Shown: positions 1 to 16,479 of the stretch, piece by piece
Position numbering within the stretch: position 1 is the stretch's first letter
How the letters are laid out: each line of letters opens with the position of its first letter
NCBI RefSeq assembly: GCF_011397635.1
Contig: NC_064761.1
Coordinates: forward strand, 30,731,643 to 30,795,642
Reading direction: 5' to 3'
Length of the DNA stretch: 64,000 nucleotides
Source: Epinephelus fuscoguttatus
Lineage: Eukaryota > Chordata > Actinopteri > Perciformes > Serranidae
The notes under the pieces: model-generated
Told to the model about the DNA's origin: nothing
Database searches by the model: none
What the model saw: the letters and a program-made list of their open reading frames with translations, nothing else
Position numbers and translations under genes: made by a program

Positions 1-1193
1 CGAAAAACCAATACACAATATCCGGTCACACATAGTAAACGCGACCGTAATCAGCAGTATAATTAACAAACTTAACGACATGCACTTCGTATTCCTGCTC
101 AAACACAGAGCACCTGACAGCAGTAACAACACGTAACACAAGAAAACACATGTGCTGAAGTTGACATATCTCTGACATGCTGAATGCATGTGTGAAGCTG
201 GATCTAATTAGCATATTCATCCCGCACCTAAACTCTAAATTATCATCCACCTCTGCCGTCAGAAATCCTCCACAGCTGCACATCAACACCGGTAGACACA
301 ACACCACAGGCAATATAAACAACAATATTCACTTTCAATTCAGCACAAACCGCTGTGAAGAGTAATAAAAGTTACTGCACTGCAAACCTCTGGTGCATCT
401 CTCCACTGACTCTCTGAGGCACCTGGTGACACACTGATTTGAGAAAGTGCTCACCTTCACACAGGTAGAACGTTGCATGTCCAGTCTTCATCTCAGGTAA
501 GTTTCCACTTCACAGTTTCAGAATCCATCACAGGTTGGTGTCCATTCAACTGTTCAGTGTCCATTAAAGATACGTTTCCATTCATCTTTTTAACACGCCA
601 CACCTAACACGGTCAAAAAACCGTTTGCTTCCCCAGTGACACACCTGCAACTCATCACCTGCACCTCATCCGAATCACCTGCGTTTCCCTACTCTAGTGC
701 GCCACCCCGTGTACAAACAACAAAACTGCATCTATTTACATGTAGTCACCATGAAACACAAATAATGTTACTGTGGCTCCAACATAGCCCTAAAAATAAT
801 ATCCAGATATTTCAGGTATTTTTGCGGTAACGATATTCATGACATTATGACTAATTAGTTAAAACAAATTAGATAATTAAATAAAATAGGACTGCAACAA
901 AATAAGTGATATAGTTTTACAGTTTGCCTTCAAATATTCAGTAAAAACATAACAAAAATGATCTCTCATTTCTTTAGTTTGTGAACAACAGCAGCAACTC
1001 CAAAAAAATCCTAAATGATTGAGTTGGTTTTTTTGTCACCTGGACCTTTAAGCTCTGCTAATTCTAGCTTTCAAGCTAGATTTTGGCGAGGGAACAACTG
1101 GCATGAGCATTTTCGAAGGGGTTGTTTCCACCAAATGTTTTGTCTCTTACAATCAATGTACTCCTTCAAATTAAAGCTGTATATTGTCTTTTT
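1..1193. other. AT-rich intergenic stretch, no gene seen
   Basis: I find no exon, repeat with clear ends or RNA gene here. A minus-strand open frame at 26-325 begins with TTG rather than ATG and has no recognisable domain. The sequence holds runs of A/T and simple non-coding sequence. It lies downstream of the mutyh 3' end. Confidence 0.5.
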
Positions 1194-1387
1194 CAGTGGC
1201 GTAAGGTAGTTACGTGGGTGTTAGTGGGTTTGCCTTATTTAGGCCATGTATGGAAAATAGCACCATTTTTGTTTTAATGTGAGTTGTTCTTTGAACACGG
1301 GCGTATTTCCAGGTGGCAGTCGGGCCCCTCCACCAGATGGGCCCCAGAGCAACTGCACTGCCTGCACTGTCTATATTTACGCCCCTG
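1194..1387. mobile_element. Small non-autonomous hAT-type element (MITE, 194 bp)
   Basis: The element begins CAGTGGCGTAA and ends TTACGCCCCTG, an 11-bp inverted repeat with one mismatch. It is flanked on both sides by the same 8 bp, GTCTTTTT (1186-1193 and 1388-1395). An 8-bp target duplication and CAG...CTG ends are the hallmark of hAT transposons. At 194 bp it can encode nothing and must have been moved by an unlinked transposase. A related, longer and interrupted copy lies at about 13831-14822. Confidence 0.8.
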
Positions 1388-1833
1388 GTCTTTTTAAAGA
1401 AAAGGACTACCAGCCTATTTGGGTAACAATGAATCGCCCAACACGTGTGTAGGTACAGAACAAATTAAAACAGGATTATTGTGGAAATCAAAATGATAAC
1501 TAGGAAATCAAATAATTAGTAGTATTAACTGTAAAATCAGAAACCAAAGTATAAATGTATGTGGTTCCTTACATCTAATATTGACATAGTCTTCAACTAG
1601 CCCATAAACTTAAACGGCATATTCAAAATTCCTGAAATTCAGTAATGACTTGGTTTTTGTGCTACCCAAAGATTTTCAGTGGCTCATCTGGCCACCCCTG
1701 TGAAAACATTCTGGGGTGCCACTGACAAGTTGTGTTCACTATGTTTTGCTCACTTTCTCCATGTTAAAAAAATAGGTATTAAATCTTGATTGGAGGATGA
1801 ACAGCAGATCAAATTGCCATGTCTTGTGTCTGT

Positions 1834-1839
1834 TTTATT
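1834..1839 (-). promoter_or_regulatory. Polyadenylation signal for mutyh (AATAAA)
   Basis: Read on the minus strand this is AATAAA, about 380 bases past the mutyh stop codon. A second AATAAA at 1901-1906 (minus) is a possible proximal alternative. No transcript evidence was available. Confidence 0.5.
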
Positions 1840-2216
1840 ATAAGTACCATAAAAGCTGAAAGTTACTTTCTCTACACTTTTTGTCCACTAACATTACACT
1901 TTTATTGTGGTTATAAACATGACAAGAATCGTACATGCTGCTTGTAAAAGACGTAGACTAGTTACAATATAGTGATAAAAACATTATCTGCAATGAGGTC
2001 ATTACAAATCAAACTACACTGTTGATTCACTAAAAGTCCCGACAGGAACATCACAGGAGCAATATCGTTTTTTAAAATGTGCATTTTTTTAAGAATTTAA
2101 AAACTGATCTTGTTAAAATAATTTGATTGGACCACAGTAATACCTTGATGTGGCAACACACTGTGATGCTTTGGCAGTAAGGCACATGTGTATGACTTTG
2201 ACACACAACAATATTA

Positions 2217-5200
2217 TCAAGATTCCTTTTTAACGCTGTTGAAGAAGGAGCTGAGGGAGAGCTGTCTGCTGCTGCTGTGAGCTGCACTCAGTTTGGGTTT
2301 TTTGGAAGTCTGTGGTCTCTTGTTGCTCTTTGTGCCGCTGTGCTTCTGTATTTTTCCATCCTATATGAGACATGAAGAGACAAATGATGAAGGTGTGATC
2401 TGTCATTAGTATATCATCATAGAATAAGGTAAATTATATAATATACAGAAGGATTCTCACCTTAGAGGTTTGTTCTTTTTGACTGTCTACAGAGTCGCAC
2501 AACTTCACAATCTGCAGGAGAATTAAATATGTTGATCCCATTTATTCAGACGACACATGAGCAGATGTGGACACTCACTCGCTTACTTCTGCTGTCAAAA
2601 CTGTCTTATACAAACTCAACAACTGCACCTGCCCTTCACACTTTCTTCATATTTAAAGACTTAAAATCACTGAGAACCTGTAATGTGACACAGGTTAACT
2701 GTACAAGTGTCTCTACACACCAGAGGTACATGTAGAAAAATACACTGCTGCTGCAAAAGCATGCTTTCTGTTCTCTCCTGGTGCTGCCTAGGACTTCAGC
2801 AAAGTTTCACACACGCTGTGTAAACAAAATAAAAACCTTTTTCATTCCCGTGGACACAGCCGCCTCCTGCAGAGCAGACCTGGTGAGCCACTGTGCATTT
2901 TCAGTCTGTGTTAGTGTGTCAGCTTCCTTCAAACACACACTGTGAACCATGTACGTCTGGTGGATGTGGGAGAAGATGTGAACCACCTGCAAACAGCCAA
3001 TCAGTGATGCGTAAGAAGGCTGCAGAAAGGGTTTATTTACATATGAAAGTGTGTGTGACAGATGGGTGGTAAACATCAGGCTTACCTCTCCCACATACTG
3101 GACGAGGCTTTCCGTCAGAGGGGTTCCCAGTATCCCGCTGATCTGAGCACACAGCGCCCTCTTCTGTTTCATCTCAGAGCTCTTCTCCTCTTGCAGAAGA
3201 CTCGGAAACTCCCACAAGCCTGCCAGCAAACCTTTAAACGCAAACGCACATGCACAAGATTAACTGGAGCTTTCTTTTTTTTTTGTTTTAATTAATTTTG
3301 CATTTTGAGTCACATTTTTAACAATAGTAATAGTAATAAACTTAATTTATAAAGCATTTTTCCAGACAAAGAAACAATGTGCTAAACATGGTTGTACAAG
3401 GATTTAAAACAGCAAGATTTAGGCAAATAAAATCCGGCAATTTAAGTAATACAGAAAGTAAATGGGGGGGGGGAATGAAAAGAAAAGAACCATAACAATA
3501 CAGATAAATAGGCTACCAACAATAAAAAAAGTGATGTTGGCAATTAAGTACCCTGAAGAAAACACTGAGGTAAATAAATTAATTATAATCATAATTATTA
3601 GAATAATTATTTTTTCATTATAATTAGATTATTAGACAAAAATAAAAGAGTAAAATACCCAGTGTCAATATAAGACGAGAATAATAATAATTATTATATT
3701 AGTTTTTTTATTTGTTTGTTTTGTTTTTAAATGCATTTCAGCAGTGGTAGAAAAAAATTATCTTCAGTAAAAGTAGCAATATTATAGAATAAAAAGTAAA
3801 AGCTCTGCAATCAAATTACTACTTAAGTAAAAGTACAAACGTATCAGCATCAAAATATACTTAAAATATTCATAATGAAGACTGTTGGACTCAGAATAAA
3901 TTACTGTATTATAAGTGTTGATACATTTATGTGTTCATCACTTAAATGTTACAGCTGGTAAAGGTGAAGCTTATTTTAATTACTTTATATACTGATGAAT
4001 ACTTGTGAATTTCCCCCCAGGATTATTATTTTTTTTTTTAATCTGTAATAATACATTCGATTTTTTGTTGTTGATTGTATTATCAATCTGAATCTGCAAA
4101 GGACCTGGAAACTTATGTTTTCAAGTCACTGTAGTGGAGTAAAAAGTACAATATTTGCTCTCTGAAGTGACGAGAAGTAGAAGTACTTGAGTTAAGTTTC
4201 TTTTCACTGCTGCATTTCTGTATTTAATATTCTTCAAAGTTTGCTTGACTTAGAGTAAAATGACAATAAAAAATCAAAATAAACTCTGACGGCATAAAAG
4301 CTGCAGAGTTATTGAAGTCTATTAGAATAATGGACCTATGAATCACTGCTCACTTCCCCAATTCATTCCACAATTCAAATAAGGAAGTGAAAACAAAACA
4401 GCATTTCAATCTGATTATCAGGCTGGAGACGACTTCCTTTTGCAGCCAACTCTTGACCACCACATACAGATCCCTGACCAGTGGCACACACTGCGAGCAC
4501 TGACCTTTGTTCGGCCTCTGTGTGAGCAGGTATTCATCCTCTCCCTCCTTGCCAGGTCTCGTCACCACACAGGTCAGAGTTCGCTCCACTCGAGGCGCCT
4601 TCTTCGCCGGCTTTCTGGGGAAGTTCTGAACTCCCAACTCATCGTCCCAGGGCTCCATGGGACACAGTGGACACGTCCCACTGTTCACTGAGAGAGTAAA
4701 AAGTGCTTTAATTGAATGTCATGACTATATGGAGGTCTGAAGGAGAGAAGAGGAGTCAGGACACTTACTACAGTCTTCTATATCAGGCAGGGTGGATGAC
4801 TTCCTGTCTAGCTTCCCCAAGAGCTTCCTGGAGTTTGTCTCTTGTTTGACTTGAACCTACACATACACACGCTGTGTTAACCATCATGTACACTGAGAAA
4901 TAAACAAATCCCACCCTTTTCACTACGATCTAAAGTATTAATCTGTTTTAGCACGTCTGCATTTACAGCCCAAAGCAAAGCACTACCCAAAACCATTGCT
5001 TACTAGCACTACTTTAGCACATGGGACATTTTTTACCTTGCGGAAAGAGTGGCAGTGAGCCTGTACGGGACACTGGCTGCACAGTGGTCCTTTTGGGGTG
5101 CAGACTCGTGCTCCCAGCTCCATCATGGCTTGGTTAAAGTCCCCGGGTCTCTCAGGGTCCACCAGTGTGTTGGCTAGACTCCTGAAATTGATCAGAAAAA

Positions 5201-8200
5201 AATAACTCAAAAACTGGAATCACAGCATATTCATTTAAGCAATTCATCCCCCCCTGAATGAATGGATCTTAGGACTTTATTTCTTAGCTGAAACTTTAAA
5301 ACCACATTAATACCATTTTACAAAAACTGGCTTTGGTATTAAATATTTCTTTTTTTCAGTGCTGCGATCACATGAAACGCTGATGTTTCTTTTCACAGTA
5401 AAGAGAGCATATTTGGACTTGGATTGGACTGTGGCAACTAAAAAATGTCTTTCAGATTCCCTAACCCCGTCCAGTTTTCTGTTTTATATCTTTAAGGAAT
5501 ATTTCTCTTTTGTTTTAAACAGAGGAATATCCCTCAAAGATTTCTTTTATATCTTAATATTTTAAAGGAATACTTCAGTCCCCAATTGAAAATGTGTGTA
5601 TCTCAGCTCATGGCACGTTGAATTCATGAAGAAAACATTTTTCTCGCATGCCTCCACAGTGAACGCACAATCAAGAATAGAGAAAATTTCTTGATGCATT
5701 GAAGTCATTGGGGTTAGTTAGTTTGTGTTGTTGTATGACTTTGTTGAATCCAAATTAACCCTTTAACACAAATGTCACACAAAAACTACTGATCAAGGCA
5801 GTGGTAGACCAGCAGCTCCCGTGTTCAGTGAGGTAAAATTACTGTTTTTTTGTCAACATTATCTGGCTTTGAAGAGAGCACAGATTAAGTTTAACTTTCT
5901 GTTGAGTTCCTCATTGGAAAGAGGTGTCTGTTTGGGAGGTACTGAGCATACAACTGGATAAATCAGACCTGGATTATACTGCACGTTTTATAAGAGTTTG
6001 TGACTATGACTTCAATTCAACAAAATTTCCCCTTTGTTGGGATTCTTTCTTTATCAAACACGTGCCAAAAACATCATTCATTAATTAAAAAAAAAACATG
6101 AAATAAGTTATTGATATACACATGACTAGTGCAACAATTGTAACAGTGTGTTTATGAAAGCCAATGAAAACTGTATGCAGAGTTCGTAACTGACCATTAC
6201 AGAGATGTGTTTGGGTGTCCGGCAGACATTTATGTTTATTGCATGCAGAACTTACAAAGGCAGGTAACAAATACAACAACAGCATCACAGTAACATTCAG
6301 AGACATTAAAGTAGGTGCTGGGATCAAAACCAAGGATATCAGTTTGAAGTGTTAATCTCACCAAAGTGCCTCTGTTACTGCAGGACTTGTGCTGTCAGCA
6401 CCAATGGCCCTCAGGCGACACAGCACCCGGATCAAATTGCCATCCACGGCTCCAGTAACCTAGGCGACAGAGATCTTTTCAGTCATCAGTGATAAACAAG
6501 GCAGTGCAGCTATCAAGTGTGGCCCCACAATTTTTCCTCGCCCACAGAAACACACCTGACCCAGTGCAATAGAGCCTATAGCTGCAGCAGTGTAGCGTCC
6601 CACTCCAGGTAGCTGTTTCAGAAGGCCGTCGACTGTTCGAGGTATCTGCCCTTTAAGCTCTGACACCACCTGCAACAGACCAGTGATACAATGAACACTC
6701 TGCACCTTCATATTTCATAAGTGACTGTTTAGCACAATTACATCTTTGCTCTGAGCCACAAGATCACAACACAGACCTTTTGAGCTCCTTCATGCAGTCT
6801 TCTTCCTCTGGAGTAGTAGCCAAGACCCGCCCACATCTGGTTTACTTCCTACACAGAAATTAAATCAATAAATTTAGTCTGAAATCAATACAATTTTAAA
6901 ACCAGCCTCATCTTCAGAGACACTGCTTTTGTAGTGATCACCTCTAGTGTAGCAGCTGCGAGATCCTGCACCGTGGGCCAACGCTGGAATACAAGAAGAG
7001 TTTAAATTGGTGCAATATATTGATTACATTATATACTGCAAGGACTCCAGTGTGATGAACAACTCTCAACTACACCCACCTTCATCCATTTGTTGTAGTA
7101 ATCTATTACTGTGGCCACTTGGGTCTGTTGCAGCATGATTTCTGAAACCCACACTGAAAAAAATGAGAGAAAACAGTTTAATGGAGAGTGTTTACAGCAG
7201 TTAATGATGTGTAATTATGACAAGAAAAGTGGAAAAACAACACGCACATCTTACCCCGTATGAGGGTGGGTGCTGGACCAAAAAAGTTATCATGTAAAAA
7301 ACAAGTAAAGTCAACCCATGTCGGCTCTTCCTCAGATGCTTATAAGCATCTGAGGAAGAGCCGACATAGCTCAAAACGTCATGCTATAAATAAATCACAC
7401 TTGATTGGAGCTTTTTTGGTGTGCGGACTTTACTTGTTTTTTACTAATTATGACAAGAAAACATCTTCTTACCTGCATACGTTCTAATGTTGAGGTCTGA
7501 CTCTGTCACAGCCTGTAAAATAAATACAAGGAGCCTTTTAGGATACCACATTGAATGATGCATTTTATTATTGAGTAAAAATAAATGCAAAATTAAAGCA
7601 ATTTCAAGGAATTCGTGCTGAAAACCAGATGAGAATACTGTCTAAAAAAGCCAAGGCATAACAGGAAAGACTTTAGTAGAAATACGGTCAGATATTATCA
7701 TTATGAAATTAAGATTAACCACACATTATTATTGCAATATTCAATTGGGCCAATACAAAAAGGTTATGAATTTTATTTAATTTTATCTTGATTTTTAATC
7801 AGTATGTTGTGTTGCTCCCATTTCGTCTAAGTGTGACACATCACATTATCTTACACTATCTTTTTTATTTTTCCCATTTAAATGGATGTGTCACTGGTGC
7901 GTCGATCAATTTAATTAACAGGAGAGAGTGAAATGGGGGAGTGAGAGAGAGTTGGGGGATGACATGCAGCAAATGGTCGCGAGCCGGAGTCGAACCCACG
8001 ACCGCTGCAGCGAGGCATCACCTCTGTATATGGGGCGCTGCCACAACCCATACGTTACCGACACCCCATAAAATGAATTTTTGAATAATTTTGTTAATAA
8101 ATATTTCATGAGTAATAGCTGGTTGTCATTTCATATTAGTAAATAAAAACAAACATTTATGTTGTTATAAGAGTGGTAACACACATTATAGAGTCTATTC

Positions 8201-9981
8201 TGCACAACTATAAATACAGGTGTACCTTGAGATTTTGGCATGCCCTTTGGTGTGCCTTGGGTACAAAAAGTTTGAAAACCACTAACCTAAATTCATTTAC
8301 TGTGACTTTGTAATCCCTGTTTTTGTTGTTTTACTTTTAGGATCTGTACAGTGACAAAATAAGAGATTAAATGCACTAATTGGTGCACCAAATGTGGTAT
8401 GATAGAAATGTCAGTGATAAAAGCATCATTATCCAAATGGGAAAAAAATAACAGGTTTCCTGTACAATGCTATATCCTCACCTCTGAACAAAACTTGCAA
8501 CAACACCTCCTATACTTTCATAATGAAACATAACAAAGGTTTGTCTCTGACAAACAAATACTTGGATTAATAAAAGACAACATTTCTTGTCAAAACCAGA
8601 AAAAACTTTAAAAATTCTTTACCAGAGTCCTCCATGGCAGCTCTCTCTTTTCCTTGTCGTACCAGCGGAGGAGCTGAGAGCGCAGCAGCACCACATCAGC
8701 AGGATCAGGGAAAGTGTGGTATGTGGATGGTGAGGAGGCATTCGAGGTTTCCTCTGGGCAAACAAAAACATTAGTTTCATTTACACAAAGCAGACTTTTA
8801 ATAAGGCAAATGTCACTGATATTCAAGCAAGTAACTGATAACTGATACAGATATATCCACTTTTTCCCAACCTTATTTTAAGTGATCATCATGTCTCTTC
8901 TGTAGTGGAATTAACATCATATTATGCATGTCTACTCTTACTATGATGGCCCACCAGAAGATGGAGACATGAAATACAGCGCTTTTCAATGTATGTAATA
9001 TTTATTCATTGTGCAAAATAAGAAAAAGCATGTTGGCTGATTCTGATAGTTAATTTTAAAGCCGATATCAGCCATTACAGATGATGTACCTGTATTCTCG
9101 TGCATCCCTACACTATAAATGGGCTACAGACAAAAGTGCGGACAAAAATGGAGGCCAATATTGGACAGAGAGATGTGGATGAAGTCTGTCTGTCTGAAGT
9201 CTCATTATTTCAGGTTTTTTTTCAAACAGAAATGTTAGTTTTCTACAGCTGTGCTTTAGTTTTTTGTGTTAGAGTGTTAGAACATTTTGAAGAAAAAAAA
9301 AATTCACTTTAAAACCACAAATGTTATTAATATATAATATCAGTGTGTAGTTGGTGTTTTGTGTGCTTATTCTAATGATGTTTTTTTAAATACTTTACTG
9401 ATACAAAAGCACAATTTTTTAAAAAGAGTTTTGCAATTAGTGTTTGCTTTAGCAAGACATGCATGTTTTGCTGATTTTGAGTAAGGATTTGTGGCTATAT
9501 GTTCAAAAATAGTGCCGAAGCAATAAGAGAAAAATCTGCAATGTCTAATTTCCGAGGCTGTATACTTCCAAAATCAGTTGAATGAAAATCTTTGTCACAC
9601 TGTTTCAAACACAATTGCAGAAATGTAACGTCAACATCGGAATGCCAGTATGTAATGTCTGTGAGTGTCTGTTGAACAGGATAACATTACGCCATGCATG
9701 TGTTGCTTTAATTGTGTCAATCTTCCATAAATCTCGTGCAGACTGCAGGATGTTTGCAGAAAGTCATTGACACATGTTGGTTCGAATTCACTATCATATT
9801 AATATGCACAATATTCAAAGTGTCTGTGTCTGTCTTTTAACATAGTAAGTTAAATAACATGATCATGTCTGCTACCTTGTTTCACAGCTGTGTTTGACCT
9901 CTTCCGCTTTGTCTTCGCGGTCTCCACCATCTCCAGTCCGGCTCTCTTTCCTTTAACCATCGCTGAACGCAGCCTGCTCAT
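2217..9981 (-). CDS. mutyh: Adenine DNA glycosylase MUTYH (MutY homologue), 15 coding exons
   Basis: Removes adenine mispaired with 8-oxoguanine in base-excision repair. Exons: 9876-9981, 8623-8753, 7473-7512, 7080-7153, 6942-6983, 6777-6848, 6556-6669, 6362-6459, 5037-5181, 4769-4856, 4505-4687, 3086-3231, 2813-2986, 2461-2511, 2217-2360; total 535 codons plus stop, close to human isoforms. Visible parts: [10 protein letters not shown] with the catalytic Glu (about 97), helix-hairpin-helix LPGVGRYT (175-182), catalytic Asp199 in VDGN, the 4Fe-4S cysteines C253-x6-C-x2-C-x5-C269, a second cysteine group (303, 309, 312) matching the zinc linchpin, a NUDIX-like 8-oxoG recognition domain starting [11 protein letters not shown], and a C-terminal PCNA box QLSLSSFF (521-528). 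The ATG at 9981 is the first in frame after an upstream stop. The exon 13 donor (GTGTGA) is the least certain border; it keeps phase and the conserved MKKVF. The gene appears intact. Confidence 0.95.
7294..7444. repeat. Fold-back element with nested perfect palindromes in mutyh intron 3
   Basis: Two nested inverted repeats lie in the intron between mutyh exons 3 and 4. The outer arms, 7294-7312 and 7426-7444, are 19-bp perfect reverse complements. Inside is a 50-bp perfect palindrome, 7318-7367, with 25-bp arms and no spacer. The right half carries GAGCCGACAT followed by AAAACGTC and an AATAAA-like stretch, a layout I recall from tails of dispersed fish retroelements, but I cannot name the family. 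It would form a strong hairpin as single-stranded DNA or RNA. Confidence 0.8.
7921..8069 (-). repeat. tRNA-derived SINE in mutyh intron 2
   Basis: Read on the minus strand it starts with GGGGTGTCGGTAACGTA and contains a B-box-like GGTTCGACTCC, the internal RNA polymerase III promoter pattern of a tRNA-derived SINE. It continues into a non-tRNA body rich in CT. A second member of the same family is at about 20252-20402. The acceptor-stem pairing is lost, so it is not a functional tRNA gene. Confidence 0.8.
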
Positions 9982-9989
9982 ATCCAAAC

Positions 9990-10150
9990 ACCATGTGTGG
10001 AGACTTATATCAATTCTCTGCAGAGCACAAGCTCTTCTGTTTACTTCACGGATTCATTTCAGCTCCCGCCACGTTCAGGGCGGACTGCCGCTGCTCGTCC
10101 AATCCGCTGGAGGGAAGCAGCGGAAGTGCGTAGACGTCATCTCCGGTGGG
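9990..10150 (-). promoter_or_regulatory. Probable mutyh core promoter
   Basis: The stretch directly upstream of the mutyh start is GC-richer than its surroundings. It has a CCAAT box (10099-10103), an ETS-type CGGAAGTG (10121-10128) and a CRE-like GACGTCAT (10133-10140), with no TATA box. That is the usual make-up of a housekeeping repair-gene promoter. The transcription start itself cannot be placed from sequence. Confidence 0.5.
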
Positions 10151-11100
10151 CGGTCAAAAAATAAAATTAGGTAACTGCGGTGTGTGCGGTTGTGCAACGA
10201 AAAAATAATATTATTTTTTATTATCATCATCAATACACTGGATTAAAAGAGGCTTTTATTTCATTAGTGGATAATGAAAATTACACAATGTAATTTATCA
10301 TTAAAAACACATTCAGAGAACTTATTTACAAACATATTTGATGGAGTACTTCACTTATAAAATGAGTTTGAAAAAAGAGGGTCTAAGTGGTCAAATTACT
10401 AGCGTAAGGGAAAAGATTAATGAATAGAAGCTACTGGAATGTTGTTCCTTCGTATCAGGTCTGACAGTCATCAAGGGGTACTCTTTTGTATTTGTACATT
10501 ATTTATTTATTTTCATGTATTGTTTTATTTACTCATTATTATCATTAGTTTTTTTGTAGTTATTCATTTTTTTGTGCGTGCATGTGTGGGCATTTTTTTA
10601 AATTTATTTTATTTTTAGCCTTTTGTTGCTGTACAGGAGGATTAAAATACTGAATGAAAAAAACTGATTAGACATTAGATATTTTTCCATGACATGAAAA
10701 TTAGGATAACATACTTTAAAATTCAAACCAGTTCAAACCTATTTCTGTTTCTCATTGTATATCAATAGTTTGTTACTCCAATGTATCACTGGATGACACA
10801 CAGATTCACATAATTTCTCATCTAAAAAAACAGAAAGGAATGTCATCAGTACATGAGCTTCGTAATGGGCAAGATCCATGAAATGATATGATGATAATAA
10901 AAAGTATTAAAAAAAGAAAACTTCTTTCCAAATGCTGAGAGAAGCACAGAAAAAACTAAATCAAATTTTGTGATAAGCAAACTAATAACAATTCAATGTA
11001 AAACTGTATTAAAGCTGTTAATATGTAACATATAAAATACAAAGTGATCACAAGTCAAGGAAAGAAAAAAGGTAGACAGCAAATTAGGAAGTAAACTGTC
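10151..11100. other. Intergenic sequence between mutyh and armh1, no gene seen
   Basis: AT-rich sequence with poly-A/T runs and no open frame resembling a protein family. It separates the upstream end of mutyh from the 3' end of armh1. The human divergent partner of MUTYH (TOE1) is not seen here. Confidence 0.5.
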
Positions 11101-11101
11101 T

Positions 11102-11107
11102 TTTATT
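11102..11107 (-). promoter_or_regulatory. Polyadenylation signal for armh1 (AATAAA)
   Basis: AATAAA on the minus strand, about 50 bases beyond the armh1 stop codon, giving a very short 3' UTR. Other candidate signals further downstream are weaker. Confidence 0.5.
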
Positions 11108-11155
11108 AAAATACAAACAGTATTTACACTTTTCTAGTTTATTCAATCGGCATTA

Positions 11156-15411
<4,256 letters not shown>

Positions 15412-15636
15412 TTTCACGGTGGTGAACTAAAACGCTGTTTTTTATTGTTCTCTTTCCAAGAACCACTGTAATGTAGAGTCCAGGCTGTAGCTGATTTAGC
15501 TATTGTTAGTTATAAAGTCAAAACAACCTAATAACTAATTTTTTGTTGTCCAAAACAAGTAATTTCTCGATAGCGTGATTTGCTTATCTTCTCCCTTTAG
15601 CTAGCTTACTCTGTTTATAGCAGCAGTTAGCTAACG

Positions 15637-15649
15637 GTTGCTTAGCAAC
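15637..15649. promoter_or_regulatory. Perfect RFX X-box upstream of armh1
   Basis: GTTGCTTAGCAAC is a perfectly symmetrical X-box (GTTGCY-N-RGCAAC), the binding site of RFX factors that drive ciliary genes. It lies 226 bases upstream of the armh1 start codon, in the range where functional X-boxes usually occur. This suggests RFX control of armh1. Binding and ciliary expression are inference. Confidence 0.65.
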
Positions 15650-16159
15650 GTCGTCACAGCTCCCTGAGTGTGTGGCCAAAGCATCAATCAGGATATCGAT
15701 CCTATTTTTTTTTTTTTAAAAAAAAGTAGCCTACTTTTAAAGTCTGTGTAACTTATATAGTTTACTTTAAGAAATGTCCCTCATGTTACAAAAAAACTAA
15801 ATAAATAAAAATAAAAAAAGTGTAAAAAGAGTCCAAAGACAATTAAGTTATGTAGATCTTATCTCTGTTAAGTTGGAGAAAATGTTGATGTCTCCAATCA
15901 TTGATTAGCTCAGTACACACCACACAGACGTTCCACAGGTCCATAATCACCTGGTGAAAGCAATATATTAGATAGATAATGTAATGGAAAATTAAGATAT
16001 AACTGTATAACCCATCACTTGTATTAACTTTCCTCAAACAAATGCCTTTTTTAAGTTGCTCACTGAGAGAACTCTCCAATGACTGCCTCCCATGTGATTT
16101 AAAAATGCTTACACAATCAAATACTATACAGGATTTGTTATGTTTGTTGCATTCTGTTC

Positions 16160-16400
16160 AAGGCTAAGTCGACTTGTTAACCACAGAACCTGTCCTAGCC
16201 GGTTGATGTCCTTGCAGGTGCAAGTATCTTCTTATCAGTTTCCTCCCTAACTTGTCTATAAAGGAGTCCCAGCAAGGATACCTTTTGTCTATACTCTGCA
16301 GACTGCCTGCTACTCTGTTTGATTGCCTGACCCTTTGCGCAAAGCATTAAAAGATTGAAAGACATCTCTGGTGTTTCAGAAATCATTATTTCAGACTCTC
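16160..16400 (+). repeat. Possible solo-LTR-like fragment (fossil, uncertain)
   Basis: The stretch has a TATA-like box (TCTATAAAGG), an ATTAAA polyadenylation-like signal some 90 bases on, and a following segment of about 60 bases, the order seen in the U3-R-U5 of a long terminal repeat. No partner repeat, internal coding region or target duplication was found. Family and age are unknown, and the ends are approximate. Confidence 0.25.
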
Positions 16401-16479
16401 ACAAGCTCATAAAGTGCATATATTTTTGGAAACCACAATATATAGATAGATAGGAAGCCCCATAGTTTATGTTATATTC

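Noticed and set aside
26-325. Minus-strand open frame with a hydrophobic start that could be a signal peptide
   Set aside because: It begins at TTG directly after an in-frame stop, has no recognisable domain and shows no clear splice sites, so I do not call a gene.
2807-2831. mutyh exon 13 ending earlier, at AAAAAG before GTTTTT
   Set aside because: It is also in phase but would lose the conserved VF after MKK, and GTTTTT is a poor donor; the border at 2813 was preferred.
4672-4687. mutyh exon 11 acceptor at the nearer AACAG (before TGGGACG)
   Set aside because: It puts the conserved CPLCPMEPW block out of frame with the A-ending exon 10; the CTCTCAG acceptor at 4687 keeps the frame.
7921-8069. 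Possible tRNA gene (also 20252-20402)
   Set aside because: A- and B-box-like motifs are present but the cloverleaf is not, and the sequence continues into a SINE body; both are SINEs.
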